From: Musicola paradisiaca NCPPB 2511
GTDB taxonomy: Bacteria; Pseudomonadota; Gammaproteobacteria; Enterobacterales; Enterobacteriaceae
Reading direction: 5' to 3'
NCBI RefSeq assembly: GCF_000400505.1
Contig: NZ_CM001857.1
Span: 867,368 to 931,367 of the forward strand
Length of the DNA: 64,000 nt
Within the stretch, counting starts at the first letter, position 1. Each line of letters starts with the position of its first letter. The position numbers and the translations under genes were made by a program. This document shows, in pieces, positions 17,553-29,188 of this stretch. The notes beneath the pieces were generated by a model that did no database searches, was not told the DNA's origin, and saw only the letters and a program-made list of their open reading frames with translations.

Positions 17553-17978
17553 GTGCAGTTAACAAGCTTTACGGATTATGGTTTGCGGGCGCTGATTTAT
17601 ATGGCGTCGCTGCCGGACGGAAAGATGACCAGTATCACGGAAGTGACGGAAGTGTACGGCGTGTCGCGCAATCATATGGTGAAAATCATCAATCAACTGA
17701 GCCGAGCCGGCCTGGTGATGGCGGTACGCGGCAAAAATGGCGGTATTCGTCTGGGGCGGGATCCGGCCACGATTCGTATTGGCGACGTGGTGCGCGAGCT
17801 GGAACCGCTGGCGCTGGTCAACTGTAATCATGAATTTTGCCATATCACCTCCGCCTGTCGTTTGAAGCAGGTGCTGCGTCAAGCGGTGGAACAATTCCTG
17901 CAGGAACTGGACAACTACACGCTGGCCGATATGGTTAAAGAAAATCCGCCGCTTTATCAATTACTTTTGGTTGAATGA
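17553..17978 (+). CDS. nsrR: Nitric oxide-sensing repressor NsrR
   Basis: A GTG start at 17553 with an agagg site gives 141 residues ([21 protein letters not shown]...), the length of E. coli NsrR; the longer frame is not supported. It is an Rrf2-family winged-helix protein with FeS-ligand cysteines C91, C96 and C102. Nitric oxide damages the cluster and relieves repression of repair genes such as ytfE and hmp. A matching palindromic operator occurs before ytfE at 44137. rnr starts 43 bp downstream, as in E. coli. Confidence 0.96.
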   Translation: MQLTSFTDYGLRALIYMASLPDGKMTSITEVTEVYGVSRNHMVKIINQLSRAGLVMAVRGKNGGIRLGRDPATIRIGDVVRELEPLALVNCNHEFCHITSACRLKQVLRQAVEQFLQELDNYTLADMVKENPPLYQLLLVE

Positions 17979-18021
17979 CGGTTATTCAGCCATCGCTGCC
18001 GATGACAACGGAGGAACCGCT

Positions 18022-20481
18022 ATGTCACAAGATCCATTCCTGGAACGCGAAGCAGAAAAATATGAATCTCCCATCCCCAGCCGCGAATTTATTCTGGAAC
18101 ACCTGAGAAAAAGGGATACGCCCATCAGCCGCGATGAGCTGGCCACTGATTTGGCGCTCTCCTCCGATGAACAGCTGGAAGCGTTGCGTCGCCGCTTGCG
18201 GGCGATGGAGCGTGACGGACAACTGGTCTTTACCCGTCGCCAATGCTATGCGCTGCCGGAAAAACTGGATCTGGTGCGCGGCGCGGTGATCGGTCATCGC
18301 GATGGTTACGGGTTCCTGCGCGTGGACGGCCGTAAGGATGACCTCTACCTGTCGGCGGATCAGATGAAGCTGGCAATCCATGGCGACGTGGTGCTGGCGC
18401 AACCGTTGGGCGAGGATCGTCGTGGCCGCCGTGAAGCGCGCATCGTGCGGGTGTTGGAACCGCGCACCAGCCAGATCGTCGGGCGTTATTTCACGGAAGT
18501 CGGATCCGGTTTCGTGGTGCCGGACGATAGCCGGCTCAGTTTCGATATTTTGATCCCGCCGGAGTCTATCTGCGGCGCGCGCATGGGTTCCGTGGTGGTG
18601 GTTGAGCTGATCCAACGGGCTAACCGTCGCACCAAAGCCATCGGCAAAATTGTGGAAGTGCTGGGCGACAATATGGGCACCGGCCTGGCGGTGGATATCG
18701 CGCTGCGTACCCATGAAATTCCGCATACCTGGTCGCAGCAGGTGCAGAATCAGGTGGCTGATTTGACGGAAGAGGTGCCGGAAAGCGCCAAAAAAAGGGC
18801 GCGTGGATTTGCGCACACTGCCGCTGGTGACTATCGACGGCGAAGACGCTCGCGATTTTGACGACGCGGTCTATTGCGAGAAAAAACGCGGCGGGGGTGG
18901 CGGCTTTGGGTGGCGATCGCCGACGTCAGCTACTATGTCCGGCCCGGCACCGCGTTGGATCACGAGGCGCGGGCGCGCGGCACCTCGGTCTATTTCCCAT
19001 CTCAGGTAGTGCCGATGCTGCCGGAAGTGCTGTCCAACGGGCTGTGTTCGCTGAACCCGCAGGTCGACCGCCTGTGTATGGTGTGCGAAATGACGGTGTC
19101 CACGCAGGGGAAACTCTCCGGTTTCAAATTCTATGAAGCGGTGATGAGTTCCCATGCCCGGCTGACTTACACCAAAGTGTGGCACATCCTGCAGGGCGAC
19201 GAGGCGCTGCGCGGGCAATATCAGGTGCTGGTGGAACCGCTGGAGGAATTGCACCGGATGTACAAGGTGCTGGATCACGCCCGTGAAGAACGTGGCGGCA
19301 TCGCCTTCGAAACCGAAGAAGCCAAATTCATTTTCAACGCCGAACGCCGTATCGAACGGGTGGAAGCGTCGGTACGCAATGACGCCCACAAGTTGATTGA
19401 AGAGTGCATGATTTTGGCGAATATCGCGGCGGCCAGGTTTGTAGAGAAGAATAGCGAGCCCGCGCTCTTTCGCGTGCATGATCGCCCCAGCGAGGATCAT
19501 GTCATGGCACTGCGCAGCGTGCTGGCGGAACTGGGATTGACGCTGAAAGGCGGTATGAAGCCGCAGCCGAAGGATTACGCCGAGCTGATGGACGAGGTGG
19601 CGGAGCGTCCCGATCACGAGATGCTGCAAACCATGATGCTGCGCTCCATGAAACAGGCGATCTACGACCCGGAAAATCGCGGCCATTTCGGATTGGCGTT
19701 GACCTCTTATGCGCATTTCACCTCGCCGATTCGCCGTTACCCTGATCTTTCGTTGCATCGCGCCATTAAATATCTGCTCGGCAATCGGCAGGAGCGGTGG
19801 ACGCCGAGTGGCGGCTGGCACAGCGATTTCACTGAAATGCTGCAATTGGGGCAGCACTGTTCCATGACCGAGCGCCGGGCGGATGAAGCCACTCGCGATG
19901 TGGCGGATTGGCTGAAATGCGACTTTATGCAGGATCATGTCGGGGAAGTCTTTACCGGGATTATTTCCAGCGTGACCGGCTTTGGGTTCTTTGTGCGGTT
20001 AAACGATCTGTTCATCGACGGTCTGGTTCACGTTTCCACACTGGATAACGACTACTATCGTTATGATAATGTCGGCCAGCGCTTGATCGGCGAGTCTCGC
20101 GGCCAGACGTATCGGCTGGGCGACGAGGTGCAAATCCGCGTCGATGCGGTACATATGGATGAGCGCAATATCGACTTCACGCTGGTATCCACCACCCGTC
20201 GGGTGCGGGGGGAAGGCAAGACCGAACGCGATCGGGCGAAGAAAGGCGCTGCCGCCGAGAGAAAGCCCGCACGCCGTCAGGCCGGCAAGCGCGTGAATTT
20301 CGAGCCGGACAGTGCGTTTCGCGCCGAAGGCGCAGGCAAGCGTAAAAAAGCCGCCGAGGCCAAGCCGGGAGGCAAGAAGCAAGCGTCGCGCACGAAAAAA
20401 AACGCAGAGAAAACCCGTAAAATCGCTGCGGCAACGCGCGCCAAACGGGCCGGCAAGAAAAAAACGGCGGCAGAAGAGTAA
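18022..20481 (+). pseudogene. rnr: Ribonuclease R, with two compensating frameshifts as read
   Basis: The ATG at 18022 (ggagg site) begins [20 protein letters not shown]. The first part (to about 18796) carries winged-helix and cold-shock domains; the second (from about 18898) carries the rest of the RNB domain, S1 and a lysine-rich tail. Between them the correct frame is shifted by one: it reads [20 protein letters not shown] and holds catalytic aspartates. The shifts lie at an A7 run (18790-18796, six expected) and a G5 run (18893-18897, six expected). As read, the frame stops at 18861. With both corrected the protein is 819 aa, near E. coli's 813. Probably an intact gene with sequencing errors. 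Confidence 0.9.
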
Positions 20482-20605
20482 GTTGTTCCCGGCTATGCCG
20501 CCTTCCGGCGCCTGCACCCTCGGCGCCGGGACATTCGGGTTTATCATTATCGCAGGGGCCGGCCAGAGCGCCGTCCGCCTGCGTCATCAGTGTTAAAGAG
20601 TATCA

Positions 20606-21340
20606 ATGAGCGAAATTATTTACGGTATTCACGCGGTCAAGGCGCTGCTGGAGCGCGATCCGCAACGTTTTCTGGAAGTCTTTACCCTGAAAGGGCGTGA
20701 GGATCGTCGTTTGCTGCCGCTGATCGCGGAGCTGGAAGCGACCGGCATCGCCGTCAAGGTGGCGAATCGCCAGTGGTTGGATGAAAAAGCGGAAGGCGCC
20801 GTGCACCAGGGGATTATCGCCCGGGTGCGCGAGGGGCGTCAGTATCAGGAAAATGATTTGCCGGGGCTGCTGGAAACACGGGATACGCCGTTCCTGCTGG
20901 TGCTGGACGGTGTGACGGATCCGCACAACCTGGGCGCCTGTCTGCGCAGCGCCGATGCGGCGGGCGTGCATGCCGTCATCGTGCCGCGCGATCGTTCCGC
21001 ACAGCTGAACGCCACGGCGAAGAAAGTGGCCTGCGGCGCGGCGGAAAGCGTGCCGCTGATTCGGGTGACTAATCTGGCCCGTACACTGCGTTTTTTGCAG
21101 GAGCGGAACGTGTGGATTGTGGGCACTGCGGGCGAGGCCGATCATACGCTCTATCAGAGTAAGTTGACCGGCCCTCTGGCGCTGGTGATGGGGGCGGAAG
21201 GCGAAGGTATGCGCCGTCTGACGCGGGAGCATTGCGATGAGCTGATCAGCATCCCGATGGCCGGCAGCGTGTCGTCGCTGAATGTGTCGGTCGCCACCGG
21301 CGTCTGCCTGTTCGAAGCGGTGCGCCAACGTCTGGGATGA
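20606..21340 (+). CDS. rlmB: 23S rRNA (guanosine-2'-O)-methyltransferase RlmB
   Basis: 244 residues of the SpoU/TrmH family. There is an N-terminal L30e-like substrate-binding domain ([14 protein letters not shown]) and the knotted methyltransferase domain with [29 protein letters not shown] and the final [18 protein letters not shown]. It methylates G2251 in the peptidyl-transferase P loop. It follows rnr by 124 bp, the usual nsrR-rnr-rlmB order. Confidence 0.97.
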   Translation: MSEIIYGIHAVKALLERDPQRFLEVFTLKGREDRRLLPLIAELEATGIAVKVANRQWLDEKAEGAVHQGIIARVREGRQYQENDLPGLLETRDTPFLLVLDGVTDPHNLGACLRSADAAGVHAVIVPRDRSAQLNATAKKVACGAAESVPLIRVTNLARTLRFLQERNVWIVGTAGEADHTLYQSKLTGPLALVMGAEGEGMRRLTREHCDELISIPMAGSVSSLNVSVATGVCLFEAVRQRLG

Positions 21341-21577
21341 TGGCGCCGTCGCCTTCGCAAATCGGCGTTATTTCACGGGCGGTCAGCGTCGGCAGCATCC
21401 GCTGCATGATGCAGCTCAGATAACCCGGCGTGGGGACGGCGGCAGGTTGTTGGTTCGGCGGTTGTTGGTTCCCGCGACGGTGCGCTAAACCGGTATCGGC
21501 AGCGCGGCTGGCATGGCGGACGGCGGGAAAACAGGGTGAAGCCCGTGGGCTTCACCGGGGTACGGCAGGCGGCGCGC

Positions 21578-21853
21578 TTAGCTGGATTTCGACGACAGTG
21601 CTTTTTCGACGACGGCGCACCAGAGAACGGAGTTTCTGGCCGGCCAACCTTTGGCTTTGAGCTTGCCTTCAACCGCCTGCTGCCAACCGGTCGACCCGAT
21701 TTCAAGGTTGGCGTAGGTGGATCGAATGCTGAGTTGGGATTCCACCCAGGCGTTCCATTCCGGGCTGCGACAGGGCAGCGAAGCCGCCGACGCGGTGCCG
21801 ATATAGCCGGCTGCCAGCAATAACAACGTTGCGATACTCAATGTTTTTTTCAT
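21578..21853 (-). CDS. Small secreted protein of unknown function
   Basis: 91 residues from the ATG at 21853. A signal peptide (MKKTLSIATLLLLAAGYIG, cleavage probably after TASA) precedes a short mature part with two cysteines (LPCRSPEW and VLWCAVVEK), perhaps forming one disulfide. I do not recognise a family. It lies between rlmB (convergent) and bsmA (same strand, upstream by about 55 bp), so it may be expressed with bsmA. Confidence 0.7.
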   Translation of the reverse strand: MKKTLSIATLLLLAAGYIGTASAASLPCRSPEWNAWVESQLSIRSTYANLEIGSTGWQQAVEGKLKAKGWPARNSVLWCAVVEKALSSKSS

Positions 21854-21908
21854 GGCGTGTCTCTTCACGGGTTCTTAATTAACACAAATCCTGAGATGAC
21901 CGGCGGCA

Positions 21909-22238
21909 TCAGCGCCGGAGCGATGCGGGCGTTGCACGATAAAATACGGCATAAGCATGCCAAACGCCACGTCTTACCCGTTCCCCTTCCGTTTGGCTGA
22001 CGATGCGATAATACTGCTCGCCGCGCGCGTCCGCCTGACGCTGAATCTCCCGCCCGACCTCGTCTATATTGCCATCGACGGTGACGGACAAGGAGCCGGT
22101 TTTTTCCAGTAAATAGCTCTGTTCGCGTGTAATTTCTATCGCATGGTCGCCCGGCGGCGGCGGTGGGTACGGATGCCCGGCCAGTAAACTACAGCCGCTT
22201 AGCAATAGGGAAAAAACGATAAGTGCGCGCTTCAGCAT
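21909..22238 (-). CDS. bsmA: BsmA-like lipoprotein (DUF1471 / YhcN family)
   Basis: 109 residues from the ATG at 22238. The lipobox LLLSGC makes it a lipoprotein, and a proline stretch (HPYPPPPPGD) follows. The DUF1471 domain has the usual G-x-(I/L)-S-V...EQYYRIVS...AYAVFYR pattern. E. coli BsmA (YjfO) affects biofilm, stress and motility and lies in the same neighbourhood downstream of rlmB. Similarity is moderate, so the symbol is given on family plus position. Confidence 0.78.
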   Translation of the reverse strand: MLKRALIVFSLLLSGCSLLAGHPYPPPPPGDHAIEITREQSYLLEKTGSLSVTVDGNIDEVGREIQRQADARGEQYYRIVSQTEGERVRRGVWHAYAVFYRATPASLRR

Positions 22239-22334
22239 GGTCAATATGCTCCGCCGTGGGTTCATGGCGTAGTGTAGCCGGTGGCAGGCCGTCGGGGTAT
22301 CGGGGAATGTCGCGGTTCGGTAGAAATGTGGCGT

Positions 22335-22359
22335 GGCGTCCGCCGGGAAAACGGACGCC
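22335..22359 (-). terminator. Hairpin after the second chemoreceptor gene
   Basis: An 8-bp stem GGCGTCCG / CGGACGCC lies 7 bp past the receptor stop, but without a clear T run on the minus strand. It is a possible weak terminator. Confidence 0.4.
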
Positions 22360-22365
22360 GGTAGA

Positions 22366-24321
22366 TCAGAAGCGCGCTTGTCGCGCGTTGATGCGGAATA
22401 CGCTGACCAGATTGCTCAGATTCGATCCCTTTTCCCTCAGCCCTTGCGCCGTGTTGTCCGAGTTTTGAACCAGCGCCGCATTCTCATGCGTGGCCTGACC
22501 GATTTGGTTAATCGCCAGGTTGATCTGGTCTATCCCCAATGTTTGCTCCCGGGAGGCGATATCGATGTCGTTGATGATGGTGCTGACCTGCTGGATACGG
22601 TTGCGTAAATCCTCCATCGCTGTTTGCGTCGTTGCCGAAATGCGATAGCCCGCGTCGATGCGATCCAGCGATTCGGAAATCAGCGCTTCGATTTCTCTGA
22701 CTGCGGAGGCGCTGCGCTGGGCCAGGGAGCGAACCTCGCCTGCCACCACGGCGAATCCTTTGCCTTGCTCGCCGGCCCGTGCGGCTTCCACCGCAGCGTT
22801 GAGCGCCAGAATGTTGGTCTGGAAGGCGATTGACTGGATGGTGGTCGTGATGTCGGCGATACGCTGCGACGAAGATTTGATTTCGCCCATCGTCGCCACC
22901 GATTCGGAAACTGTTTTGCTGCCGTTTTGGGCCGCATCGGCGCTTTCCACCGCCAACTTTCTGACCAGCGAGACATTGTCCGCATTCTGTTTCACCGTCG
23001 AGGAGATCTGTTCCATGGTGGCGGACGTTTCTTCGACGCTGCTGGCCTGGCGGGAGATCTGCTCGCTGATATTTTCGCTATCCCGCGCCAGTGCGTCAGT
23101 GCTGGAGGAGATCTCCTCCGCCGAGAGACGCACCTGAGCGACGATCTGCGTCAATCCGTGGCCGATGCCGTTGATGGCGTCCACCAATCGTCCGACCTCA
23201 TCTTCATTGCGGGTCGTGAGCGTGGCTTGCAGGTTGCCCGCCGCGAATTGTTCCGCCACTTTGATCACTTCGTCCAACGGCTGGCTGACCCAACGGCGGG
23301 TGAGGAAGGCGAAGAACAACGCAAAAATCGCCACCAGCAGGATACCGCCGCCCAGAAACAGGTTGCGCGTGTGGTTGATGTCGGCCATCAGGCTGGCTTT
23401 ACTGATCGTCCCTACCAGCACCCATTTCCATTGCGGAACAGAGCGATAGACCATGATTTGCGTTTTATCGTCGCCTTGCAGGTTGTTGTCGTCATACTCC
23501 AAAATTCCATGCTCGTTTTTCAGCGCCTGCTGCAGCGTATCGCCGGACCAGTTCGGCTTCTGGCCGCTCAACTTACTGTGTACCAGATAAGCGCCCGCTG
23601 TCTTGCCTGCGTTGTTCAGCGCAAAGAAATAGCCGCTTTCGCCAATTTTCTTCTCCAGAATGCGTTGCTGCATCTGGGTGAACTCTTTACTGATATCCAC
23701 CCCCACGAACAGGATGGCGATGACGTTGCCGGTATGATCGGACACCGGTTGGTACTGGGTGATGTACTGTTTGCCGAACAGCGTCGTCAGACCGCGGTAA
23801 ACCCGGTTGCCTGTCACGGGAGCGTAGGCCGGGCTTTCCCGGTCGAGTTTGGTACCGATGGCGCGGGTTCCGTCCTCTTTTTTCAGCGATGTGGTGACGC
23901 GGACAAAGTCGTCGCCGTCGCGTACAAATACCGTGGAAATAGCGCCGGTGCGGGTAAGAAAGTCGTCAACGATGGCGGTATTCATATTCAGGACGATGTC
24001 GCCGGCTTTTAGCGTGGGCACGGAGGTGCCGCCCGTCGGCTGACGAGTTTGGTTATCCAGCGTAAAAGTGGCAGGGATAAAACTGGCGAAAAGGCGGGTA
24101 TAGCTATCGACGCTGGACTGTAGGCTGGCGTCGTACAGGCTGATCATATCGTTCATGCCTGTAACCTGGCTTTCCATATTGCTCAACGTCAATGATTCCA
24201 GTTTCTCGCCGGCGGAGCGCGTCAGGCTGAGCGTAAAGGCGATGAAGAGCACCGCGACGATCAGGGAGGCGATAACCGACAGTTTGACACCAAGGCTCCA
24301 GCGTCTAAAAGTAAGCTGCAT
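22366..24321 (-). CDS. Methyl-accepting chemotaxis protein with Cache sensor
   Basis: 651 residues. A membrane helix (about 12-32), a large periplasmic region (about 33-330) of the Cache_3/Cache_2 type ([44 protein letters not shown]), a second membrane helix (about 334-355), HAMP, then the signalling domain ([33 protein letters not shown]). Cache receptors sense small molecules such as organic acids or amino acids; the ligand is not predictable here. No CheR-binding pentapeptide is at the C-terminus. Confidence 0.94.
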   Translation of the reverse strand: MQLTFRRWSLGVKLSVIASLIVAVLFIAFTLSLTRSAGEKLESLTLSNMESQVTGMNDMISLYDASLQSSVDSYTRLFASFIPATFTLDNQTRQPTGGTSVPTLKAGDIVLNMNTAIVDDFLTRTGAISTVFVRDGDDFVRVTTSLKKEDGTRAIGTKLDRESPAYAPVTGNRVYRGLTTLFGKQYITQYQPVSDHTGNVIAILFVGVDISKEFTQMQQRILEKKIGESGYFFALNNAGKTAGAYLVHSKLSGQKPNWSGDTLQQALKNEHGILEYDDNNLQGDDKTQIMVYRSVPQWKWVLVGTISKASLMADINHTRNLFLGGGILLVAIFALFFAFLTRRWVSQPLDEVIKVAEQFAAGNLQATLTTRNEDEVGRLVDAINGIGHGLTQIVAQVRLSAEEISSSTDALARDSENISEQISRQASSVEETSATMEQISSTVKQNADNVSLVRKLAVESADAAQNGSKTVSESVATMGEIKSSSQRIADITTTIQSIAFQTNILALNAAVEAARAGEQGKGFAVVAGEVRSLAQRSASAVREIEALISESLDRIDAGYRISATTQTAMEDLRNRIQQVSTIINDIDIASREQTLGIDQINLAINQIGQATHENAALVQNSDNTAQGLREKGSNLSNLVSVFRINARQARF

Positions 24322-24537
24322 AGTCGTTCTCTGTATTGTGAGGGATGTATGTGGGAGACAACGGTAAAAAATCGCAAACTTTTATACTCTTCTTTGTTTT
24401 TTTAAATAAAAAACTGATTTAAATCATTGCAAGGTTTTTCATTGCGAATCTGTCGTTCCGGGTGTGAACCATGCACGTAATGAGTGTAGGTTTTTTATAC
24501 CATTCTGCTGAGTGTTTTGTATGAAAAAGGGGAGAAG

Positions 24538-25289
24538 ATGTCGGTAGAGATCGATGTGGATAATCTTCATGGTGTTGAGGTATTACATGCATTTCCGGCT
24601 GGGGGCAAACAACGGTCGCTGCCTACGGTGTTTTTTTCCATGGTTTTACCTCGTCAAAAGAAGTGTACTGCTATTTTCCTTATACGCTGGCCAGAGCCGG
24701 TTTCCGTGTCATCGCCCCCGACGCGCTGATGCATGGTGCGCGTTTTGACGGCGACGATGCGAATCGCTGGCGCCATTTTTGGGACATCATGCTGCATTCC
24801 GTTGATGAATTGCCGATGTACGCCGATGCCTGTCGCGAGCGCGGCTGGATTGACGGAAAGCGCATCGGCGCGTGCGGTGCTTCGATGGGCGCAATGACGG
24901 CGCTAGCCGCGATGACGCGCTATCCGTGGCTGCGCGCGGTGGCGTCCTTTATGGGGGCCGGGCATTTCACGCCGCTTTGCCGGACGCTGTTTCCCCCGGT
25001 TGTCGCCACGACGCCCGGCGCAGAGCCCATTCTGGCGGCGCTGGCGGAGCGGGTGGCTGGTTGCGATGCGTTGCTGCATCTGGAGAGTTTGTCGGATCGC
25101 CCGCTGCTGCTGTGGCATGGGCTGGCGGATGAGGTGGTGCCCGCCCGGGAAAGCGAATGTCTACGCCAGGCGCTGGTTGAACGGGGCTGGGCGCGGCAAC
25201 TGACCTGGCTGACTGAAGACGGCATCGGCCACAAAATTACGCCAAGCGCATTGCAGGCGGGCGCCGACTTCTTCCTTCAATCGCTCTGA
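24538..25289 (+). pseudogene. yjfP: Alpha/beta hydrolase YjfP, frameshifted at a T7 run
   Basis: The start MSVEIDVDNLHGVEVLHAF (ATG 24538, ggggag site) and the main part from about 24640 are in different frames. One T added to the T7 run at 24631-24637 restores PTVFFFHGFTSSKEVYCYFP, the oxyanion-hole HGF motif of YjfP. The nucleophile region is GACGASMGAMTA and the acid and base fall in LWHGLADEVVP and GIGHKITP. E. coli YjfP is a carboxylesterase of unclear role. With the extra T the protein would be 250 aa, the normal length. Either a sequencing error or a recent lesion. Confidence 0.85.
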
Positions 25290-25464
25290 CCTGCCGGTTA
25301 TCCATCATCGCGGCGGCGGAAATGGTCGCGGCGATGATGGGTAAGAAATACGGCTTGTGTTCCCTTACGGTGCTCAGTACAATTGCGCGTCATTTTTTCA
25401 GCCGCTCACACAAACGTTCCTTGCCTCCACGGGCCGCGGCTGACCCTGACAGGAGGCTGAATAA

Positions 25465-25875
<411 letters not shown>

Positions 25876-25880
25876 TTGTC

Positions 25881-26433
<553 letters not shown>

Positions 26434-26473
26434 TCGGCGGCGTCCATTAACGAGACTTTGAGAGGATAAGGTA

Positions 26474-26926
26474 ATGCAAGTTATTCTGCTTGATAAAGTA
26501 GCAAATCTGGGCAGCCTGGGTGACCAGGTAAACGTAAAAGCAGGTTACGCTCGTAACTTCCTGGTTCCGCAGGGCAAAGCTGTTCCGGCCACCAAGAAGA
26601 ACGTAGAGTATTTCGAAGCTCGTCGCGCTGAACTGGAAGCCAAACTGGCTGACGTTCTGGCTGCTGCCGAAGCTCGTGCTGCTAAAGTGGTTGAACTGGG
26701 CTCCGTGACCATCGCTTCTAAAGCGGGTGACGAAGGCAAACTGTTCGGTTCCATCGGTACTCGCGATATCGCTGATGCCGTAACCGCAGCAGGCGTTGCT
26801 GTTGCCAAGAGCGAAGTTCGTCTGCCGAACGGTGTTCTGCGCACTGTTGGCGATCACGAAGTGAGCTTCCAGCTGCACAGCGATGTGTTCGCTCAGCTGA
26901 ATGTGGTTGTTGTTGCTGAAGCGTAA
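26474..26926 (+). CDS. rplI: 50S ribosomal protein L9
   Basis: 150 residues. The start [30 protein letters not shown] is split here as the N-terminal domain [19 protein letters not shown], followed by the long connecting helix and the C-terminal domain ending VVVVAEA. It uses preferred codons, as expected for an abundant protein. It is last in the operon and is followed by a strong terminator. Confidence 0.98.
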   Translation: MQVILLDKVANLGSLGDQVNVKAGYARNFLVPQGKAVPATKKNVEYFEARRAELEAKLADVLAAAEARAAKVVELGSVTIASKAGDEGKLFGSIGTRDIADAVTAAGVAVAKSEVRLPNGVLRTVGDHEVSFQLHSDVFAQLNVVVVAEA

Positions 26927-26951
26927 TTTATTTTCGCTGTCGTCAACATGT

Positions 26952-26986
26952 AAAACGCTGGCCTTGTGCCAGCGTTTTGCTTTTTT
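26952..26986 (+). terminator. Rho-independent terminator after rplI
   Basis: AAAACGCTGG and CCAGCGTTTT form a 10-bp stem with a 7-base loop, followed by GC and a run of six T. It lies 25 bp past the rplI stop. Confidence 0.93.
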
Positions 26987-27220
26987 AAGACCGGAATGTG
27001 GGTGGGATACTGAATATCTGGTTCGGCTGGGCCATCAATCTCGTCGGGTCTCATCGAACTGAAACGACGATTTCTCCTTTTATTTGCTGTCCTCCCCTGA
27101 CGGGATAACATTTGTCCTCCCGTATCGTCATGTATTCTTGCCGGTACTGACTGACACCGTCGATGGCCATCATCACCGGGCGTATGATGCATTGAAAATC
27201 GGCCTGTAGAGGAAGCGGTG

Positions 27221-27592
27221 ATGGAGCAAGTACAGCTGGCGCGTGTTTACGATGTACCGCCGCCGTGTGGGGACGGTGTATTTTTGGTGGATCGGTTATG
27301 GCCGCGCGGCATCAGCAAGCGGCGGCTCGACGGTGTGGTCTGGCTGAAAGCGGTGGCGCCGAGCGATGCGTTGCGTCGTTGGTTTCACGCCAATCCTCAG
27401 CAGTGGGCGGAGTTTGTCGAGAGGTATCGTGAGGAGCTGACGGCGACGGGCGCGGTACAGCCGCTGGTGGATGCGTTGCGGCAGTCGCATCGGGTGGTGT
27501 TGTTGTATGCCAGCCGCGAGACGGAACGCAATCATGCCGTGGTGCTGCGGCAATTTCTGCTGGAGCAGGCGACCGTCAGCGATTGCGAATGA
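27221..27592 (+). CDS. DUF488 family protein (YeaO-like)
   Basis: 123 residues from the ATG at 27221; a GTG three bases upstream is also in frame. The motifs VFLVDRLWPRGISK near the start, LKAVAPSDALRRWF and W-x-E-F-x-x-R-Y-x-x-EL are typical of the DUF488/YeaO family, whose function is unknown. Its last 17 bp overlap the end of the convergent ytfB gene. Confidence 0.88.
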   Translation: MEQVQLARVYDVPPPCGDGVFLVDRLWPRGISKRRLDGVVWLKAVAPSDALRRWFHANPQQWAEFVERYREELTATGAVQPLVDALRQSHRVVLLYASRETERNHAVVLRQFLLEQATVSDCE

Positions 27593-28295
27593 AGGTACCG
27601 TCCTGCTGGCGGATGAATAATGCCGTCTGACCATCGGGCATATCGATCTCCAGCGCGCTGACCATCCCGGCGGCGTTACGTTGTAAACGCACTTGTTGCC
27701 CGATGTGCAGGGTGCTGAGCGGTTTGCCGGGGCCTTCCACCTGCGCCATGGCGAAGACATCGCCGACCGGTAGATCATTATCACGAAACAGCTGCGCCAG
27801 CGTCTGGCCCTGGGCTATCTGATAGGTTTGCCAGCGGGCGGCGGGGGCGGAAGGTGCTGCGGCGGTCGGCGGCGTTTGCGGTGTGGATTGCGGCGAAGGA
27901 GTCGCCGCGTTGTCTACCAGTTGTGCCTGCATGGGGACGCTCCGGGCACTGAGCGGGACATCTACCGCACGGGGCGCTGTCTGGGTGGTGGCGGGGGAAT
28001 TGGGCCACAGCAGAACCACAAACAGCAGGAACAGCACTATCAGGATCCCGCGTCGATGAAAGCTGGGTAACGGATCCATCCAGCGGAAACTGTCGGGCAT
28101 GCACCAGACGCGGCTCAACAGCGACGGCGGGCGTTCCTGGGGGGTTACGGGTATTTCCTCTTCCCTGACTCTTTCCGCCTGGTTGTCGGTGTCGGCCCGG
28201 CGATGTTGCCGCTGGCCCACATACTGCCGACAGGATTGCCACAATTGCTGGATATCCCAGACGGATTGCTTTCTCCTGGGCGCGATTCTGCCCAT
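27576..28295 (-). CDS. ytfB: OapA family protein YtfB
   Basis: 239 residues: an N-terminal cytoplasmic part, one membrane helix (RRGILIVLFLLFVVLLWP, about 81-98), a proline/alanine/serine-rich linker, and a C-terminal OapA/LysM-like domain (YQIAQGQTLAQLFRDNDLP, HIGQQVRLQR). E. coli YtfB localises to the division site and binds glycan. It sits next to fklB divergently, as in E. coli. Confidence 0.92.
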   Translation of the reverse strand: MGRIAPRRKQSVWDIQQLWQSCRQYVGQRQHRRADTDNQAERVREEEIPVTPQERPPSLLSRVWCMPDSFRWMDPLPSFHRRGILIVLFLLFVVLLWPNSPATTQTAPRAVDVPLSARSVPMQAQLVDNAATPSPQSTPQTPPTAAAPSAPAARWQTYQIAQGQTLAQLFRDNDLPVGDVFAMAQVEGPGKPLSTLHIGQQVRLQRNAAGMVSALEIDMPDGQTALFIRQQDGTFIRNR

Positions 28296-28519
28296 GGTGA
28301 CCTCTCTTACTAGAATAAAATCAGCGTAATTATATCGATAATTATGGAGCGATAACCAGTTAAGGGAAAAATCCGACAGTAATCTCCGTGAGGATACGTT
28401 GAACTTTTGCCGCGCGATCCTCGCCGTACATGGCGGTGTGAGGGGCGACGGAAAATTTTACCGGTTCTCTTCGCGCTGTTATGCTGCGGGTTCGATATTT
28501 TCTGAGTAAAGGAACATCC

Positions 28520-29140
28520 ATGACAACCCCCTCTTATGACAGCGTAGAAGCGCAGGCAAGCTACGGTATCGGTTTGCAGATTGGTCAGCAGTTACAGGAG
28601 TCCGGCCTGGCCGGCCTGATTCCGGAAGCGCTGGTCGCCGGTCTGCGCGATACGCTCGAAGGCAATGCGCCGGCGGTGCCGGTTGATGTGGTGCATCGCG
28701 CGCTGCGTGAAGTCCATGAGCGGGCGGATGCGGTACGTCGTGAACGTCAGCGGGAACAGACCGTGGAAGGGCAGAAGTTTCTGGAAGAGAACGCCCGTCA
28801 GGACGGTGTCAGCCTGACCGAATCCGGGTTGCAGTTCCGGGTGTTGACGCAGGGCGAAGGAGCGATCCCGGCGCGTCAGGATCGCGTCCGCGTGCACTAC
28901 ACCGGCCGTCTGATCGACGGTACCGTGTTCGACAGTTCCGTACAGCGTGGCCAGCCGGCGGAATTCCCGGTGAGCGGCGTGATCGCGGGGTGGATTGAAG
29001 CGCTGACGCTGATGCCGGTCGGCTCCAAATGGGAGCTCTATATCCCTCATCATCTGGCTTACGGCGAACGCGGCGCCGGCGCGTCGATCCCGCCGTTCAG
29101 CGCGTTGATTTTCGAAGTCGAACTGCTGGAAATCCTGTAA
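28520..29140 (+). CDS. fklB: FKBP-type peptidyl-prolyl isomerase FklB
   Basis: 206 residues from the ATG at 28520 (aagga site), equal in length to E. coli FklB; the longer frame upstream is not supported. The N-terminal dimerisation domain ([12 protein letters not shown]) is followed by the FKBP domain with [28 protein letters not shown] and LAYGERGAG. No signal peptide is present, so it is cytoplasmic. It assists proline isomerisation in protein folding. Confidence 0.96.
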   Translation: MTTPSYDSVEAQASYGIGLQIGQQLQESGLAGLIPEALVAGLRDTLEGNAPAVPVDVVHRALREVHERADAVRRERQREQTVEGQKFLEENARQDGVSLTESGLQFRVLTQGEGAIPARQDRVRVHYTGRLIDGTVFDSSVQRGQPAEFPVSGVIAGWIEALTLMPVGSKWELYIPHHLAYGERGAGASIPPFSALIFEVELLEIL

Positions 29141-29148
29141 TTCCCCCC

Positions 29149-29176
29149 TCGGCCGGGCGTTCCCGGCCGATTTCCT
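29149..29176 (+). terminator. Terminator-like hairpin after fklB
   Basis: A 9-bp stem TCGGCCGGG / CCCGGCCGA with a 4-base loop is followed by TTTCCTT. The T run is short. It could serve both fklB and the convergent nitrilase gene. Confidence 0.65.
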
Positions 29177-29188
29177 TCCTCGCGAGAT

